Below the pieces are notes generated by a model that was given only the letters and a program-made list of their open reading frames with translations, made no database searches and was not told the origin of the DNA. 64,000 nucleotides of DNA from Fodinicurvata sp. EGI_FJ10296 (GTDB lineage: Bacteria > Pseudomonadota > Alphaproteobacteria > DSM-16000 > Inquilinaceae), in the NCBI RefSeq assembly GCF_040712075.1, contig NZ_JBFCVL010000008.1, positions 62,001 through 126,000 on the forward strand, read 5' to 3'. This document shows positions 8,352-18,030 of the stretch, one piece after another. The position numbers and the translations under genes were made by a program. The stretch's first letter is position 1; every line of letters begins with the position of its first letter.

Positions 8352-9631
8352 CGGACCCGATCGCCTCTTCCGGTAGCGACCGGCGTATCTCTCCGGGCGC
8401 CCGGCTGGCGCTTTTCGGCTGGCCCGGTATCGGCGTTCTGGCAGCGCTGACGCTGGCCGGGGCCTGGTATGGCATGACGGCGGTGACACTGCTGGGGGCG
8501 CTGGTCGCCGGTACCGGTCTGATCGCCCGCGGCTGGGCCGCCCTGGCACTGACCGGCCTTACCGCCGAACGCAGCCTCTCCGGCCGGCGCGCGTTTCCCG
8601 GCGACACTGTCACGCTGACAATCACTCTGGACAACGCCAAGCCGTTGCCGCTCAGTTGGGTGCGCGCGGAACAGATCCTGCCGCGCGCGCTCTCGCCCGC
8701 CCCGATCCCCGGCAAGGACGACACTGGCCCCGATCCTGCCCTGACCGACGGTCCGACGGCCGAGACGCGGCGACTGACGGTGGAGACACCTCTGGGGTGG
8801 TATCAGACGGCGACCTTGACCCGCAGGTTCGCGTGCCACAAGCGCGGCTGGTATCCGCTGCCGGGTCTGGAAGTCGCCAGCGCCGACGTATTCGGCCTGT
8901 TCGTGCGCAGCCGCACCACGACCGGCGACGACGCCGTTATTGTCTATCCGCGCATTCAGGCACTGGGCGATCTGGGCCTGCCTGCGCGCCATCCGCTGGG
9001 CAACACGCGCGACCCGCGCCGACTGTTCGAAGATCCCAGCCGCCCCATGGGCATTCGCGAATATGGGCCGGAAACGCCGTTCAAGGCGATTCACTGGAAA
9101 GCGTCGGCACGTACCGGCCAGCTTCAGGCGACGGTGTTCGAGCCGACCGTCGCGCTGGAAACGGTGGTGCTGCTGGCAGCCGACGGCTTCGCCGGTCCGG
9201 AGGCCGATCGCGCCTTCGAGATCGGCGTAAGCGCAGCGGCCTCGCTGGCGCATCGCGAACTCGGCCGCCGACGCGCCGTCGGGCTCTATTCCAACGGCCA
9301 TCAGGCACCCGACCGGGGCGCGATCCTGATCCCGCCCGGCCGCGAAGCCGACCGCGAAATGATGCTGCTGGAGGCCCTGGCCCGCCTGCAGCGCCGACCG
9401 ACCGAACCGCTGGCCGCGTTTCTGGATGAACGCGTCGGGCGATTCGGCGCCGGTGCGACGCTGGCGGTGATCGCCGACACGCTGCCGATCGCGGCCCTTG
9501 CCCGGCTGGACGCGATCAATCGCCGCGGACGACCGGTCGTGCTGCTCCGGACCGGTGACGGCACTATCCCGGCGGTCTCGTTTCCGGTCCGCCAACTGTC
9601 GCTCGATACCGGCAACGGAGTGGCCGCATGA
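8348..9631 (+). CDS. DUF58 domain protein
   Basis: A 427-residue protein anchored by two N-terminal membrane helices (about residues 17-55). After a beta-rich extracytoplasmic-type segment comes the DUF58 signature near residues 220-250: the SRPMGIREYGPETPFKAIHWKAS region, split as RxYxxGDxxxxIHW in the family. A von Willebrand-like fold follows. DUF58 proteins accompany MoxR ATPases in envelope-related or metal-insertion chaperone systems. The GTG start at 8348 overlaps the upstream stop (GTGA) and its own stop overlaps the next ATG (9628-9631), showing tight coupling to the DUF4129 gene. Confidence 0.9.
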   Translation: MTDPIASSGSDRRISPGARLALFGWPGIGVLAALTLAGAWYGMTAVTLLGALVAGTGLIARGWAALALTGLTAERSLSGRRAFPGDTVTLTITLDNAKPLPLSWVRAEQILPRALSPAPIPGKDDTGPDPALTDGPTAETRRLTVETPLGWYQTATLTRRFACHKRGWYPLPGLEVASADVFGLFVRSRTTTGDDAVIVYPRIQALGDLGLPARHPLGNTRDPRRLFEDPSRPMGIREYGPETPFKAIHWKASARTGQLQATVFEPTVALETVVLLAADGFAGPEADRAFEIGVSAAASLAHRELGRRRAVGLYSNGHQAPDRGAILIPPGREADREMMLLEALARLQRRPTEPLAAFLDERVGRFGAGATLAVIADTLPIAALARLDAINRRGRPVVLLRTGDGTIPAVSFPVRQLSLDTGNGVAA

Positions 9632-11049
9632 TCGGGCTGGCGCTGTTCATCGCAATGGAAATGGCCTGGATCGCCGCCGTCGCCCTTTTGACGGACGGCT
9701 TCATTACCGGCACGCCTCACACGATGCTTGCCGCCGTGGTACTGGCTTATCCGGTGGCGACCGCGGCCAGTGGGCAGATCGACCGCCTGAACCGCCCGGT
9801 CTGGCGCGTCGCCGCTACCACCCTGGCATACGCAGTTGTGGCGTCCGGCGCCATCGCCTTGCTGGTTCCCGATCTCACCGCCCCGGCATCGCTGCGGCTC
9901 GGATCGATCGGATCGTGGCTGGCTGACGACCGCGCGGCCCATCGCTCCATTGCCATCGCGGCCATTGTCGGTTTCTGCTGGGTTCGCGGCACCATGCTCG
10001 CCGGCCGGCAGATCGACGGCTATGTCGTCGGATTGGGCTTCCAGATCGGGCTGGCCGCCCTGCTTGCCGTCCACGGGCTGGCGGCACTGCGCGGCATCGA
10101 CCTGCCCGGCGCTGTGGCGGTGACCGTCGTCTTCGTCTGCACCGGGCTTCTGGCGCTCTGGCACACGCGGGCGGGCAGCCGCGACGGTCGCCGCCGCGAC
10201 CCCGCCGGCGCCATTCTGGGCCTGGCGCTGGTGCTGATTTTCGCCGGCGCGGTCATGGTCGCCCTCAACCCGGCGGTGCTGCAGGCCGGGCTCGACCTGC
10301 TCGCCCGGTTGTGGTCGGCCGTCGTAGCCGTTGTTATCTGGTTTCTATCGTTGTTCCCGGACCCCGACACCGAACCGATGGACCTGCCGCCGCCGGACGC
10401 GGCGCCAATGTCAGGCCGACCCGAACCACAGGCGCCGGTCTTTCAACCCATGGCCTGGATGCGCACGCTGTTCGGCATTATGTTCTTCGGCGGCTTCGCC
10501 GTAATGATCGCCTTGATGCTGCTGGTCAATCTGCGCGACCTGATCGCTTGGCTGCGCCAGCGGATCCAGCGCACGCCGGGATTGGCCTATGACCGATCCC
10601 GACGCCGCTTCGGTGCCACATTCCTGGCCATATGTGCGGCACTGATCGAGGGGCTTGCGGCGTGGGCGCGGCGCTGGCGCCAACGGCTCACGTTCGGCTG
10701 GACGCGCAGCGAACGGCCGACGGCCGAGCGGCGCTTGTATCGAACGCTCCTGGCCCGACTGACGGCACGCGGTTGGCCCCGGCGGGCCAGCGAAACGCCG
10801 CTGGAATATGCCGGCCGGATGAAGGGCACCTGGCCCGGCACCGGCGGCGACATGCATGTGCTGACCCGGCGTTTCATGGCCGATCGCTATGGCGCCGTCA
10901 CCCGGCATCCGAGCGCCCGTCTTGATCGTCTGTGGAAGAAGATCCGGCGCTCCCTCGACAAGGTACCCTATCGCCCCGATTCCCCGCCAACTGACCAGCC
11001 ATCCGGCCAGCCAACCAATATGGACCAAGACGATGCCCGACGCCGATGA
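9628..11049 (+). CDS. Membrane protein with C-terminal DUF4129
   Basis: A 473-residue polytopic membrane protein. About seven hydrophobic segments fill residues 1-240, then a Pro/Asp-rich linker (DTEPMDLPPPDA) and one further helix near residue 285. The soluble tail has the DUF4129 pattern: LYRTLLARLTARGWPR, SETPLEYA and a run of basic helices. DUF4129 often occurs at the end of transglutaminase-like proteins next to DUF58 and MoxR genes; here no transglutaminase domain is visible, so the scaffold is reduced. It overlaps the DUF58 gene by 4 bases and runs 17 bases into the moxR-type gene, consistent with one operon. Confidence 0.82.
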   Translation: MIGLALFIAMEMAWIAAVALLTDGFITGTPHTMLAAVVLAYPVATAASGQIDRLNRPVWRVAATTLAYAVVASGAIALLVPDLTAPASLRLGSIGSWLADDRAAHRSIAIAAIVGFCWVRGTMLAGRQIDGYVVGLGFQIGLAALLAVHGLAALRGIDLPGAVAVTVVFVCTGLLALWHTRAGSRDGRRRDPAGAILGLALVLIFAGAVMVALNPAVLQAGLDLLARLWSAVVAVVIWFLSLFPDPDTEPMDLPPPDAAPMSGRPEPQAPVFQPMAWMRTLFGIMFFGGFAVMIALMLLVNLRDLIAWLRQRIQRTPGLAYDRSRRRFGATFLAICAALIEGLAAWARRWRQRLTFGWTRSERPTAERRLYRTLLARLTARGWPRRASETPLEYAGRMKGTWPGTGGDMHVLTRRFMADRYGAVTRHPSARLDRLWKKIRRSLDKVPYRPDSPPTDQPSGQPTNMDQDDARRR

Positions 11050-12034
11050 CCTGACGCACCGAGCCGCCGCCGAAATGCCGACCGGCGAGGACGCCGCGGC
11101 GGCCGTGAAACCCGCGGCGCACCAACTGATCGATGCCGTTGGCCAGGTCATCGTCGGCCGGCGCGACACCATCACGCTGGTGGTCGTTGCCCTGCTATGC
11201 GAGGGGCATGTGGCACTGGAAGATATTCCCGGCATGGGCAAGACCCTGCTGGCCAAGGCCGTGGCCCGGTGCCTGGACGGCAGCTTCAAGCGCATCCAGT
11301 TCACGCCCGATCTGCTGCCGTCCGACGTGACCGGCATCAATGTCTACGATCAGCGCGACGGCGCGTTCAAATTCCGCCCCGGCCCGGTGATCGCAAACAT
11401 CGTGCTCGCCGACGAAATCAACCGCGCGACACCCCGCACCCAGGCCTGCCTGCTGGAAGCAATGGAGGAGCGCCAGGTGACGGTCGACGACACCACACAC
11501 ACGCTGCCCCGCCCGTTCCTGGTCATGGCAACCCAGAACCCGGCGGAACAGGAAGGCACGTTCCCGCTGCCCGAAGCCCAGCTCGACCGCTTCCTCGTTA
11601 CACTCGGCCACGGTTACCCGACCGAGGAGGAGGAAGAAGAGATCATCCTGAGATTCGAACGCACCAACCCGCTGGACGGCCTGTCGCCGGTGATGACGGG
11701 GGAAACGCTGCTGCGCCTGCGCGAACTCTGCCGGTATGTGCGGGTCGAGGAAACCATCCGCCGCTATCTGGTCCGCGTCGTGCGCGCCACCCGCGAGCAT
11801 CCCGCCATACGCCTTGGTGCCAGCCCGCGCGCCGCCCAAAGGCTTTATACCGCCTGCCAGGCGCTGGCCGCCATCCGCGGGCGCGGCTATGTGATCCCGG
11901 ACGACGTCAAGGATCTGGCCGTTCCCGTGATGGCCCACCGTATTATTCCCGGCGCCGAGGCAGGACTGAAGGGCATCACCCGCCCCGACCTCGTCCGCGC
12001 CGCCGTCGACACCGTGGCGGTCCCTGTAAACTGA
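11033..12034 (+). CDS. MoxR-family AAA+ ATPase
   Basis: A 333-residue cytosolic AAA+ chaperone. Walker A appears as EDIPGMGKTLLAKA (GxxGxGKT/S variant), Walker B as IVLADEINRATPRTQ, sensor 1 as MATQNPAEQEGTFPLPEAQLDRF (the MoxR hallmark), and the C-terminal lid contains ASPRAAQRL. MoxR proteins remodel partner proteins, commonly working with DUF58/VWA partners on membrane or metalloenzyme maturation. The start ATG at 11033 lies inside the end of the DUF4129 gene; the frame is open further upstream but homology begins after it. Order here is DUF58-DUF4129-MoxR, whereas MoxR usually comes first. Confidence 0.94.
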   Translation: MPDADDLTHRAAAEMPTGEDAAAAVKPAAHQLIDAVGQVIVGRRDTITLVVVALLCEGHVALEDIPGMGKTLLAKAVARCLDGSFKRIQFTPDLLPSDVTGINVYDQRDGAFKFRPGPVIANIVLADEINRATPRTQACLLEAMEERQVTVDDTTHTLPRPFLVMATQNPAEQEGTFPLPEAQLDRFLVTLGHGYPTEEEEEEIILRFERTNPLDGLSPVMTGETLLRLRELCRYVRVEETIRRYLVRVVRATREHPAIRLGASPRAAQRLYTACQALAAIRGRGYVIPDDVKDLAVPVMAHRIIPGAEAGLKGITRPDLVRAAVDTVAVPVN

Positions 12035-12043
12035 ACAGCGCCG

Positions 12044-15000
12044 TCAGAACCGCAGTGTTGCCTGCGCCGAAAGGCCGTGGTCGGTCTCTTCGGCGTTGAA
12101 GCGGCCGCGATAGCTGGCGCCGATATCCGCGATTCCTTCCCATCTCCAGGTCAGATCCAGGTCGAATGCCGCCGTATCGGGCGAGCGTTCAGATCCGCGC
12201 ACCGCGAACCCGCTGCCGGGCATGGCGGCGAAGGCGGCATCGAAGCTGTCGGGATCGCCGTTGAGGTCGCGCAGCCAGGCGACACGCCCCGACGCCCGCA
12301 GGCTCTGGCCGTTGCCCCAGTCGACCCGTTCCTCGATCCGGAGACCGATATCCGATGTCAGACGCTCCGAGCCACCGCTGATGCGCAGTGCCGCCCCGGT
12401 GCCCGCGTCCCGTTCCTCGAACGCCTGATACCGGCCGCTGGCAAAGCTCAGCCCGGCATAGGGGGTGGTGATCGTCGTCGCGGTCAGCGCCAGCTCGTGA
12501 CCGGCCTCGGCGCCGACCGACCAGGCATCGGCATCGAATTCGCCCGTCAGGACGCCTTCTGCCTGCCCGGCATCGATCGCGCGATGCGCACTGCCCCGAT
12601 AGCTGCCATAGCCCGCCATGGCGCGCAGATAGCTGGCGCCGAGATCCATCTGCCCGAAAATGCCCAACTGAGGGCCGTCATAGGACAGCGACCCGCCGTC
12701 ATCGATGAAATCCAGATCCGCCGAATAGTACCCACCAACAAATCCGGCCCGGATCGACGGGGTGAATTGATGCTCCACGCCGGCTTGCAGCCCGAAGCGG
12801 GCGTGATCGAAGCCGGGCGCCTCGACATCGCCATCGATCTCGGCCCACGACCCCTGGGGCGCGATCCACATGGCGCTGAGCCCGTCGCGGCTGGTTGCGG
12901 TCGTGCTACCGCTGTCGTCCCGCGCCTCGTCGCCAGGCGGGGTCGCTGTCAGCGGCCCGCGATCCAGACGGTTGGCCGCCGCACCGGCAAGCAGGTCCAG
13001 CGACGTCGCGATCGAGTACATGCCCTGCGCATACTGCGACCCATGCAAATCGTCGATCGCCTCGCGGTACTGGTCGGCATCGAGTTCGAACAGGCCCGCC
13101 ACCAATGCCGCATAGTCCGAGGCGGCGTTCGCCCCGGACAGCAGTTGGCCGTAGCTGCCCTCCAGCCCCTGGCCCGCGGCCCGCTGGTTGCGGGTCAGGC
13201 CATCGACCGCGTCGAATCCGACACGATCCAGACTCAGGATAAGGTTTCCAGCCGATCGGCCGCCCCTGTTATCGCGGGCGACAAGCAACGGCGTCGCTGA
13301 GGTGATCGACTGCCAGCGCCCGGTCAGGGCACCGGTGGCGGTAACGACGTTCTGATAGCTGACGACGTTGCCATACAAACCGGCGCGGGGTCTGATCTGA
13401 GCGGCGCCGTCCAGCGAGACGGTATTGGCGTTGATCTGGCCGATGACATTGCCCGGCGGACCGGCAGCGGCGCTGCCGGCCGCCGGTGCGATCTCGAATA
13501 TCACGGTGCCGTCGGGACCCTGCTCGAAACGGTCGACATTGATTTGCGACGCACCGTTGACGTCGTCCAACGACAGAAGGAACGCACCACCATCGCCGAT
13601 GGCCATCGTGCCCCGCCTTACCGGATTGTTCACCACGCCGCCGAACTGCGTCAGCCCATTGGTGACCTCGATACGGTCCTGCGGCCGGATATTGATCTTG
13701 CCGAAGATCGTTGCCGGACCCTCGGACCCCATCAGCCTGATCGTGGCGGGCGCGCCGGGAAGCGGGTCGCCGTCAGAATCGATCAGGGTTATCGCGATGC
13801 CATGACGCACCGCTTCGCCCGGTCCGTCGGATCGTCCGGCGATCAAGCGTGCACTGTCGTTTACGATCATCGTACCGGCACCGATCTCCGTGTCGTCGGC
13901 AAAGCCGATGGCGACCGACTCCGTGGTCGCCCCCTCGGCAAGGGTTAACAGACTTGCGCCCGCGCCTTCGTTTCGGATCTCGCCAGCAAACAAGTCCAGA
14001 TCGATATGGATGCCCTGTGCCGCGCCCCCGCCGTCCGCCGCGCGGGCTTCGACCCACAATTCACCGGTATTTCCGATGTCACTGTCCGCATCGGCCGCAT
14101 CGCCTTCGACGACAATACCGCGCGCCGCTGCCACGGCGTTCGCCGCCCCGGTCGTCGAGCTCTCAGCATCGGCGCTGACGGACAGGAAACCGCTGTTGAG
14201 GAACCGGGCCGTGCCGGTGCCCATGGATTGCCGGACGCCCGTGGCGCCGGCCACGGCGATTGCTGGACCTTCGGAGATCGCCCGCGACGACGCAGCGATC
14301 GTCATCCGGCCGGAGTTGGCGCCGCGTATCGAGACACCGTCGCCAAACGCGTCCTGGTTGATACCATACACTTCTGCATCCGCCGCGGCCGCCATGGCGC
14401 CGCCGAACGCCCCATCCGTCTCGGCTCGGGCCCGGCCTTCGACGAAAAGAATGCCGCTGTTGTCGAGGGTTGCCGAAGCCCCGTTCGACGAATCGGCGAT
14501 CTGGTCGATGCCGAAGATGGCGTCGGCTCCGGCTGCAGCCAGTGCGCCGTCCGTGACGGCGTCGGATTGGGCCGTTGCCTGCGCGTCGAGATCGGCACGA
14601 ACGGTCAGCCGGCCGCTATTCTCTGCGACGGCCACGGCCCTGCCTGTTTCGGTAGAGGCTTCCTGCCGGATGCCCGCACTGGAGGAGACAACAGCGCCCG
14701 TTGCCGAGCCGGCATCGTCGCCCCTTACCAGGGACCGCGCCACGGCGGAAAGGTCGAGAGCGAGCGACCCGGAATTGACCACGGATCCGACGCTGTCGCC
14801 GTTTTCAGACTCCGACAATTGCGCAAGGGCCCAGGCATCGAAAATTGTGGCGACCGATTGCGCGCCCGAAAACTCGGCATCTGCCTGGGTTCTGGCGTCG
14901 GCCATGGCCGAGACCCGGACCGACGCCAGGCCGGCATTGTCGATGGCGGCGAACGTATCGCCGTCCTCGGACAGGGACGATTGACCGATACCGAAAATCC

Positions 15001-16141
15001 GTCTGGAAATCGCCGCTGCGGTTGCTTCGGCGTCGGCGCCCCCGGCCAGGGCCTGTGCCCGGCTGTCGAGTTCCACCTCGACACGGCCGCTGTTCGAGAC
15101 AACCGCAAGTCCGTGGGCGTCGAGTGATTCCGCCCGCTGGGCAATACCGCCGAATTCCCGAATGGTCGCGATCGCGGTCGCCGTAGAAAGATCGCCGTCG
15201 GTGGCCGCCGCATCCGACCCGGCCGTCGCCCCGGCAGCCACACGGCCGCTGTTGTCGACATTGGCAATACTGTCGCCGGCCCCGGTTGCGGCTACCTGCC
15301 CGGTTGCGGCTACCTGATTGATCCCGCTGCTCGCAGCGATCAACGAACGGGCCCTACCAGTCACCTCGTCGTCCGAACCGCCAAGCCCCCTGGCATCGGC
15401 GGCGGCGTCGGCAATGATCTGCGTCTCGACAGTGCCGGTGTTGTCCAGCTGCGCGAGGCTGTCGCCGTTTTCGCTCTCGACTCTCTGGCGCGTACCCCGG
15501 ATTCCCCCATGCAACGATGCCGCCACCGCCCGGGCAGTGGTCGCTTCTGCCCCGGCCGTGGCCGATCCCGCATTCACGGCCCGAACGACGCCACGGTTGT
15601 CGAGGATGGCAATACTATCCCCGCTTTCCGAAAGAGAGAGTTGGCGAATGGCATGAATGCCCGCGGCGCCGGCGATTGCCCGTGCGCGCGCGAACCCGAT
15701 CGGGCCGCTTCTCGTCGCGACTGAACTGCTGACGGAGGTTGTCTCCACACCGATCACGCCATTATTCAGCAATGCGCTCAGGCTCAGACCGGTTTCCGAG
15801 TGCGCATACTGGTGCAATGACCGGACGTTGAATAACTGGGCAGCATCGTCGATTGTCCGGGCCTTGGCAACCAAGCGCAATTCGGCTGAATTCCGGATCG
15901 TACCGGAGGCCACGTCATCGGCGGAAAGAGATTGGCAGAATGCAAACGCCTCGTCCCAAACAGAATGGTCGTGGGAAATGATCACTGAAACGACTTGATC
16001 CGGGCCGCCAGACGTCCGGTCTGCGCATACCCCATCGCCGGGGGCTGCGTCGGCATTCCGGGTACTGCCGACGGCGGCCAGGGCGAGCGCCATCGCAGAC
16101 CCCGCCAGAAGGAACCGAGACACAAAGGTCGTTTTTTTCAT
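12044..16141 (-). CDS. Type V autotransporter with repetitive passenger
   Basis: A 1365-residue secreted/outer-membrane protein. A Sec signal occupies about residues 1-33 (MKKTTFVSRFLL, Ala-rich core, cleavage near ADA). The passenger (about 35-1080) contains many degenerate 55-65-residue units, each built around [DE]N[ST]G[RIT] (for example LDNTGTV, VDNSGRV, VSNSGRV, AENSGRL). This is the pattern of a beta-helix. The last ~280 residues form the autotransporter barrel, beginning near MWIAPQGSWAEIDGD and ending in Phe (SAQATLRF), as required for BAM insertion. No protease triad or RGD motif stands out; adhesion is a guess. The ATG at 16139-16141 is chosen by the signal peptide. A TTG at 16171 is also possible. 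Confidence 0.88.
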   Translation of the reverse strand: MKKTTFVSRFLLAGSAMALALAAVGSTRNADAAPGDGVCADRTSGGPDQVVSVIISHDHSVWDEAFAFCQSLSADDVASGTIRNSAELRLVAKARTIDDAAQLFNVRSLHQYAHSETGLSLSALLNNGVIGVETTSVSSSVATRSGPIGFARARAIAGAAGIHAIRQLSLSESGDSIAILDNRGVVRAVNAGSATAGAEATTARAVAASLHGGIRGTRQRVESENGDSLAQLDNTGTVETQIIADAAADARGLGGSDDEVTGRARSLIAASSGINQVAATGQVAATGAGDSIANVDNSGRVAAGATAGSDAAATDGDLSTATAIATIREFGGIAQRAESLDAHGLAVVSNSGRVEVELDSRAQALAGGADAEATAAAISRRIFGIGQSSLSEDGDTFAAIDNAGLASVRVSAMADARTQADAEFSGAQSVATIFDAWALAQLSESENGDSVGSVVNSGSLALDLSAVARSLVRGDDAGSATGAVVSSSAGIRQEASTETGRAVAVAENSGRLTVRADLDAQATAQSDAVTDGALAAAGADAIFGIDQIADSSNGASATLDNSGILFVEGRARAETDGAFGGAMAAAADAEVYGINQDAFGDGVSIRGANSGRMTIAASSRAISEGPAIAVAGATGVRQSMGTGTARFLNSGFLSVSADAESSTTGAANAVAAARGIVVEGDAADADSDIGNTGELWVEARAADGGGAAQGIHIDLDLFAGEIRNEGAGASLLTLAEGATTESVAIGFADDTEIGAGTMIVNDSARLIAGRSDGPGEAVRHGIAITLIDSDGDPLPGAPATIRLMGSEGPATIFGKINIRPQDRIEVTNGLTQFGGVVNNPVRRGTMAIGDGGAFLLSLDDVNGASQINVDRFEQGPDGTVIFEIAPAAGSAAAGPPGNVIGQINANTVSLDGAAQIRPRAGLYGNVVSYQNVVTATGALTGRWQSITSATPLLVARDNRGGRSAGNLILSLDRVGFDAVDGLTRNQRAAGQGLEGSYGQLLSGANAASDYAALVAGLFELDADQYREAIDDLHGSQYAQGMYSIATSLDLLAGAAANRLDRGPLTATPPGDEARDDSGSTTATSRDGLSAMWIAPQGSWAEIDGDVEAPGFDHARFGLQAGVEHQFTPSIRAGFVGGYYSADLDFIDDGGSLSYDGPQLGIFGQMDLGASYLRAMAGYGSYRGSAHRAIDAGQAEGVLTGEFDADAWSVGAEAGHELALTATTITTPYAGLSFASGRYQAFEERDAGTGAALRISGGSERLTSDIGLRIEERVDWGNGQSLRASGRVAWLRDLNGDPDSFDAAFAAMPGSGFAVRGSERSPDTAAFDLDLTWRWEGIADIGASYRGRFNAEETDHGLSAQATLRF

Positions 16142-16180
16142 GGGAGGACTGCCGCGTTCCGGGTCGGGCAATACCTCCTT
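16142..16180 (-). promoter_or_regulatory. Leader of autotransporter gene: displaced ribosome site
   Basis: On the minus strand a strong AAGGAGGT lies about 30 bases before the ATG at 16141, too far for normal initiation. The bases directly before the ATG are CCTCCC, complementary to that GGAGG. A hairpin could bring the two together, or a TTG start just after the AAGGAGGT could be used. Which start is real cannot be decided here. Confidence 0.4.
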
Positions 16181-16289
16181 GTTCTCGTCATTGTGGAAGC
16201 GTGCTGCCCATCACGGCGAACACTCGCACGCGGCCATCAAATTTTACAACTACTTTTTAAATCAAATCCATTGGAACTGAAGGATCCCG

Positions 16290-16889
16290 TCAGAGTTCTC
16301 CGACGAGCACTTCGGTATTTGCGAACACATGCCCGGTCAACCGGTACAGAAAGTTGCCGTGGCCGACTACGGCGATGCGCTGCTCGGGCCGCGCCTTGAG
16401 CCAGAGCGCGAACGCCTCGATTCGCCGGGCGTAGACATCCTGCGGCTCTTTCTCATAGGGGGCCGTGCTTGCGGAATCGACATACCACCAGGGATTCGGC
16501 AGATGATCGAACGCCAGCATCCCGAACTCGGCCGCAAGTTCGGCAGGCGCCCGGCCGACGTCGCAGTAATTGTCCAGATACTCCCGATGCGTATCGATGA
16601 TCAGTTTCGGCGCCGAGTGACCATCGAAGGCACAGAGTGCTGTCTGAATCGCCCGCGTAAGGGGAGAGATGACGACGAGTTCAATATCATCGACGCCGCA
16701 GAAGCGTTCCTGCAACGCCCGTGCCTGCTCGTGACCGAGATCGGTCAGCGGCGCATCGCGGACCATCGGATCGCCGATCGACGACTCGGCCAGAGCGTTG
16801 TGCATGGACTGTGCATGACGAATGAAATGGAATCTTTGCCGGGACAAGGGGACGCCTGTATCTGCGAAAGTCAAAGGTGACGCTAGCAT
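16290..16889 (-). CDS. Histidine phosphatase (phosphoglycerate-mutase-like) family protein
   Basis: A 199-residue protein of the branch-1 histidine phosphatase superfamily. The catalytic motif is FIRHAQSMHN (RH with the phosphorylated His; the usual RHG is RHA here). Other conserved points are PLTDLGHEQA, SPLTRAIQT (the second Arg) and VVGHGNFLYRL, with the second catalytic His in the C-terminal VGHG. Substrate unknown: sugar phosphates, phosphoprotein or small phosphates are possible. The start ATG at 16887-16889 follows GGAAG at 5-nt spacing; the frame is open further but would run into the desaturase gene. It lies 76 bp downstream of that gene on the same strand. Confidence 0.88.
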   Translation of the reverse strand: MLASPLTFADTGVPLSRQRFHFIRHAQSMHNALAESSIGDPMVRDAPLTDLGHEQARALQERFCGVDDIELVVISPLTRAIQTALCAFDGHSAPKLIIDTHREYLDNYCDVGRAPAELAAEFGMLAFDHLPNPWWYVDSASTAPYEKEPQDVYARRIEAFALWLKARPEQRIAVVGHGNFLYRLTGHVFANTEVLVGEL

Positions 16890-16965
16890 ACCGACTTCCG
16901 CATCTCCACCACCGTGCCGCCGCCGTCCCCCTTCCGCTCGGGCACTGATGTGACCGGAGCACCCG

Positions 16966-18030
16966 TCAGGCCGTCTCCGGTTTGACAGAGGTGTGGTTTT
17001 TTGGATCCGATCGCGCATGCGCCTCCCGGAACGACACCAGACGGCGCTCATCCTCGTCCCAAAGCACGAGCCGGACGCACCGGAAGCTCTCCATCATGGT
17101 AAGGCGGCCGATCGAGCGCAGTTCGGCGTGATCGCGCATGACGTCGGGAAGACGGTAATACGGAATCCGGCTCGACAGGTGGTGGACGTGGTGGACGCCG
17201 ATATTGGCCGTGAACCACCGTAGAATGCCCGGCAGTTCGTAGTAGGAACTGCCATGCAGCGCGGCGTCATGAAAACGCCAGTTCTCGTCGTGCTCCCAGA
17301 ACGTCTCCTCGAACTGGTGCTGAACATAGAACAGCCAGACGCCGATGGAGGCGGCGAGCAGCGTGATCGGCACCTGAACCATCAGGAAGGTCGCCGCCCC
17401 GCCGAACCACATGACCGCCCCCGCCAGCAGGGCGATCGATGCATTGGTTGTCATCGCGCTTATCAGCACACGCCGATCGCTGTTCATCGAGCCTGTCGGC
17501 AGCCGGTGGCTGAACACGAAGAGATAGGCCGGTCCGATGCCGAACATGACGAACGGATGCCGGTAAAGCCGATAGTAAAGTCGCCGCAGAGGCGTACGGG
17601 CCTCGTACTCGCGCACCGTCAGGGTATCGATATCCCCGATGCCCCGGTGATCCAGATTGCCGGAATTCGCATGATGCAGGGCATGCGACCGCCGCCAGAA
17701 ATCATATGGTGTCAGTGTCAGGACGCCGATGATCCGGCCAACCCAGTCGTTGGCCCGTCGGTTCCGGAAAAAGGAGCCGTGCCCGCAGTCATGCTGGATC
17801 ATGAACAGGCGCACCAGAAAGCCGGCTGCCGGTATCGTCAGCAGAAAGCCTGCCCAGTACCCCGCATCCAGGGCGGCCCACATGAGCGCCCATAAAAGCA
17901 CGAAGGGTATGAAGGTGATCGCCAGTTCGACGAGGCTGCGGGTGTTGCTGGAAACCCGATAGGGGGCAAGGGCACGGATGAGTTGACGGGGGTCGGGCGC
18001 TACCTGGTCACTCGACACTTGTTCAGACAT
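16966..18030 (-). CDS. Fatty acid desaturase, membrane di-iron type
   Basis: A 354-residue integral membrane enzyme with three histidine boxes: HDCGHGS (box 1), RRSHALHH (box 2) and VHHVHH (box 3), which ligate the di-iron centre. The hydrophobic pairs surrounding the boxes match acyl-lipid delta-12/omega-3-type desaturases. It introduces a double bond into fatty acyl chains of membrane lipids using O2 and reducing equivalents. A QHQFEETFWE segment precedes box 3, as in the DesA-like group. The gene is divergent from a Crp/Fnr regulator whose start lies 324 bp away, so that regulator may control it in response to oxygen or redox state (inference). Confidence 0.93.
   Translation of the reverse strand: MSEQVSSDQVAPDPRQLIRALAPYRVSSNTRSLVELAITFIPFVLLWALMWAALDAGYWAGFLLTIPAAGFLVRLFMIQHDCGHGSFFRNRRANDWVGRIIGVLTLTPYDFWRRSHALHHANSGNLDHRGIGDIDTLTVREYEARTPLRRLYYRLYRHPFVMFGIGPAYLFVFSHRLPTGSMNSDRRVLISAMTTNASIALLAGAVMWFGGAATFLMVQVPITLLAASIGVWLFYVQHQFEETFWEHDENWRFHDAALHGSSYYELPGILRWFTANIGVHHVHHLSSRIPYYRLPDVMRDHAELRSIGRLTMMESFRCVRLVLWDEDERRLVSFREAHARSDPKNHTSVKPETA

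Noticed and set aside
7922-9595. 557-codon open frame on the minus strand
   Set aside because: Antisense shadow of the DUF58 and MFS genes in GC-rich DNA; low-complexity Arg/Gln/Gly content and no motif.
12044-16141. TpsA exoprotein for the TpsB at 23.4 kb
   Set aside because: The protein has its own C-terminal autotransporter barrel with terminal Phe and no recognisable TPS secretion domain.
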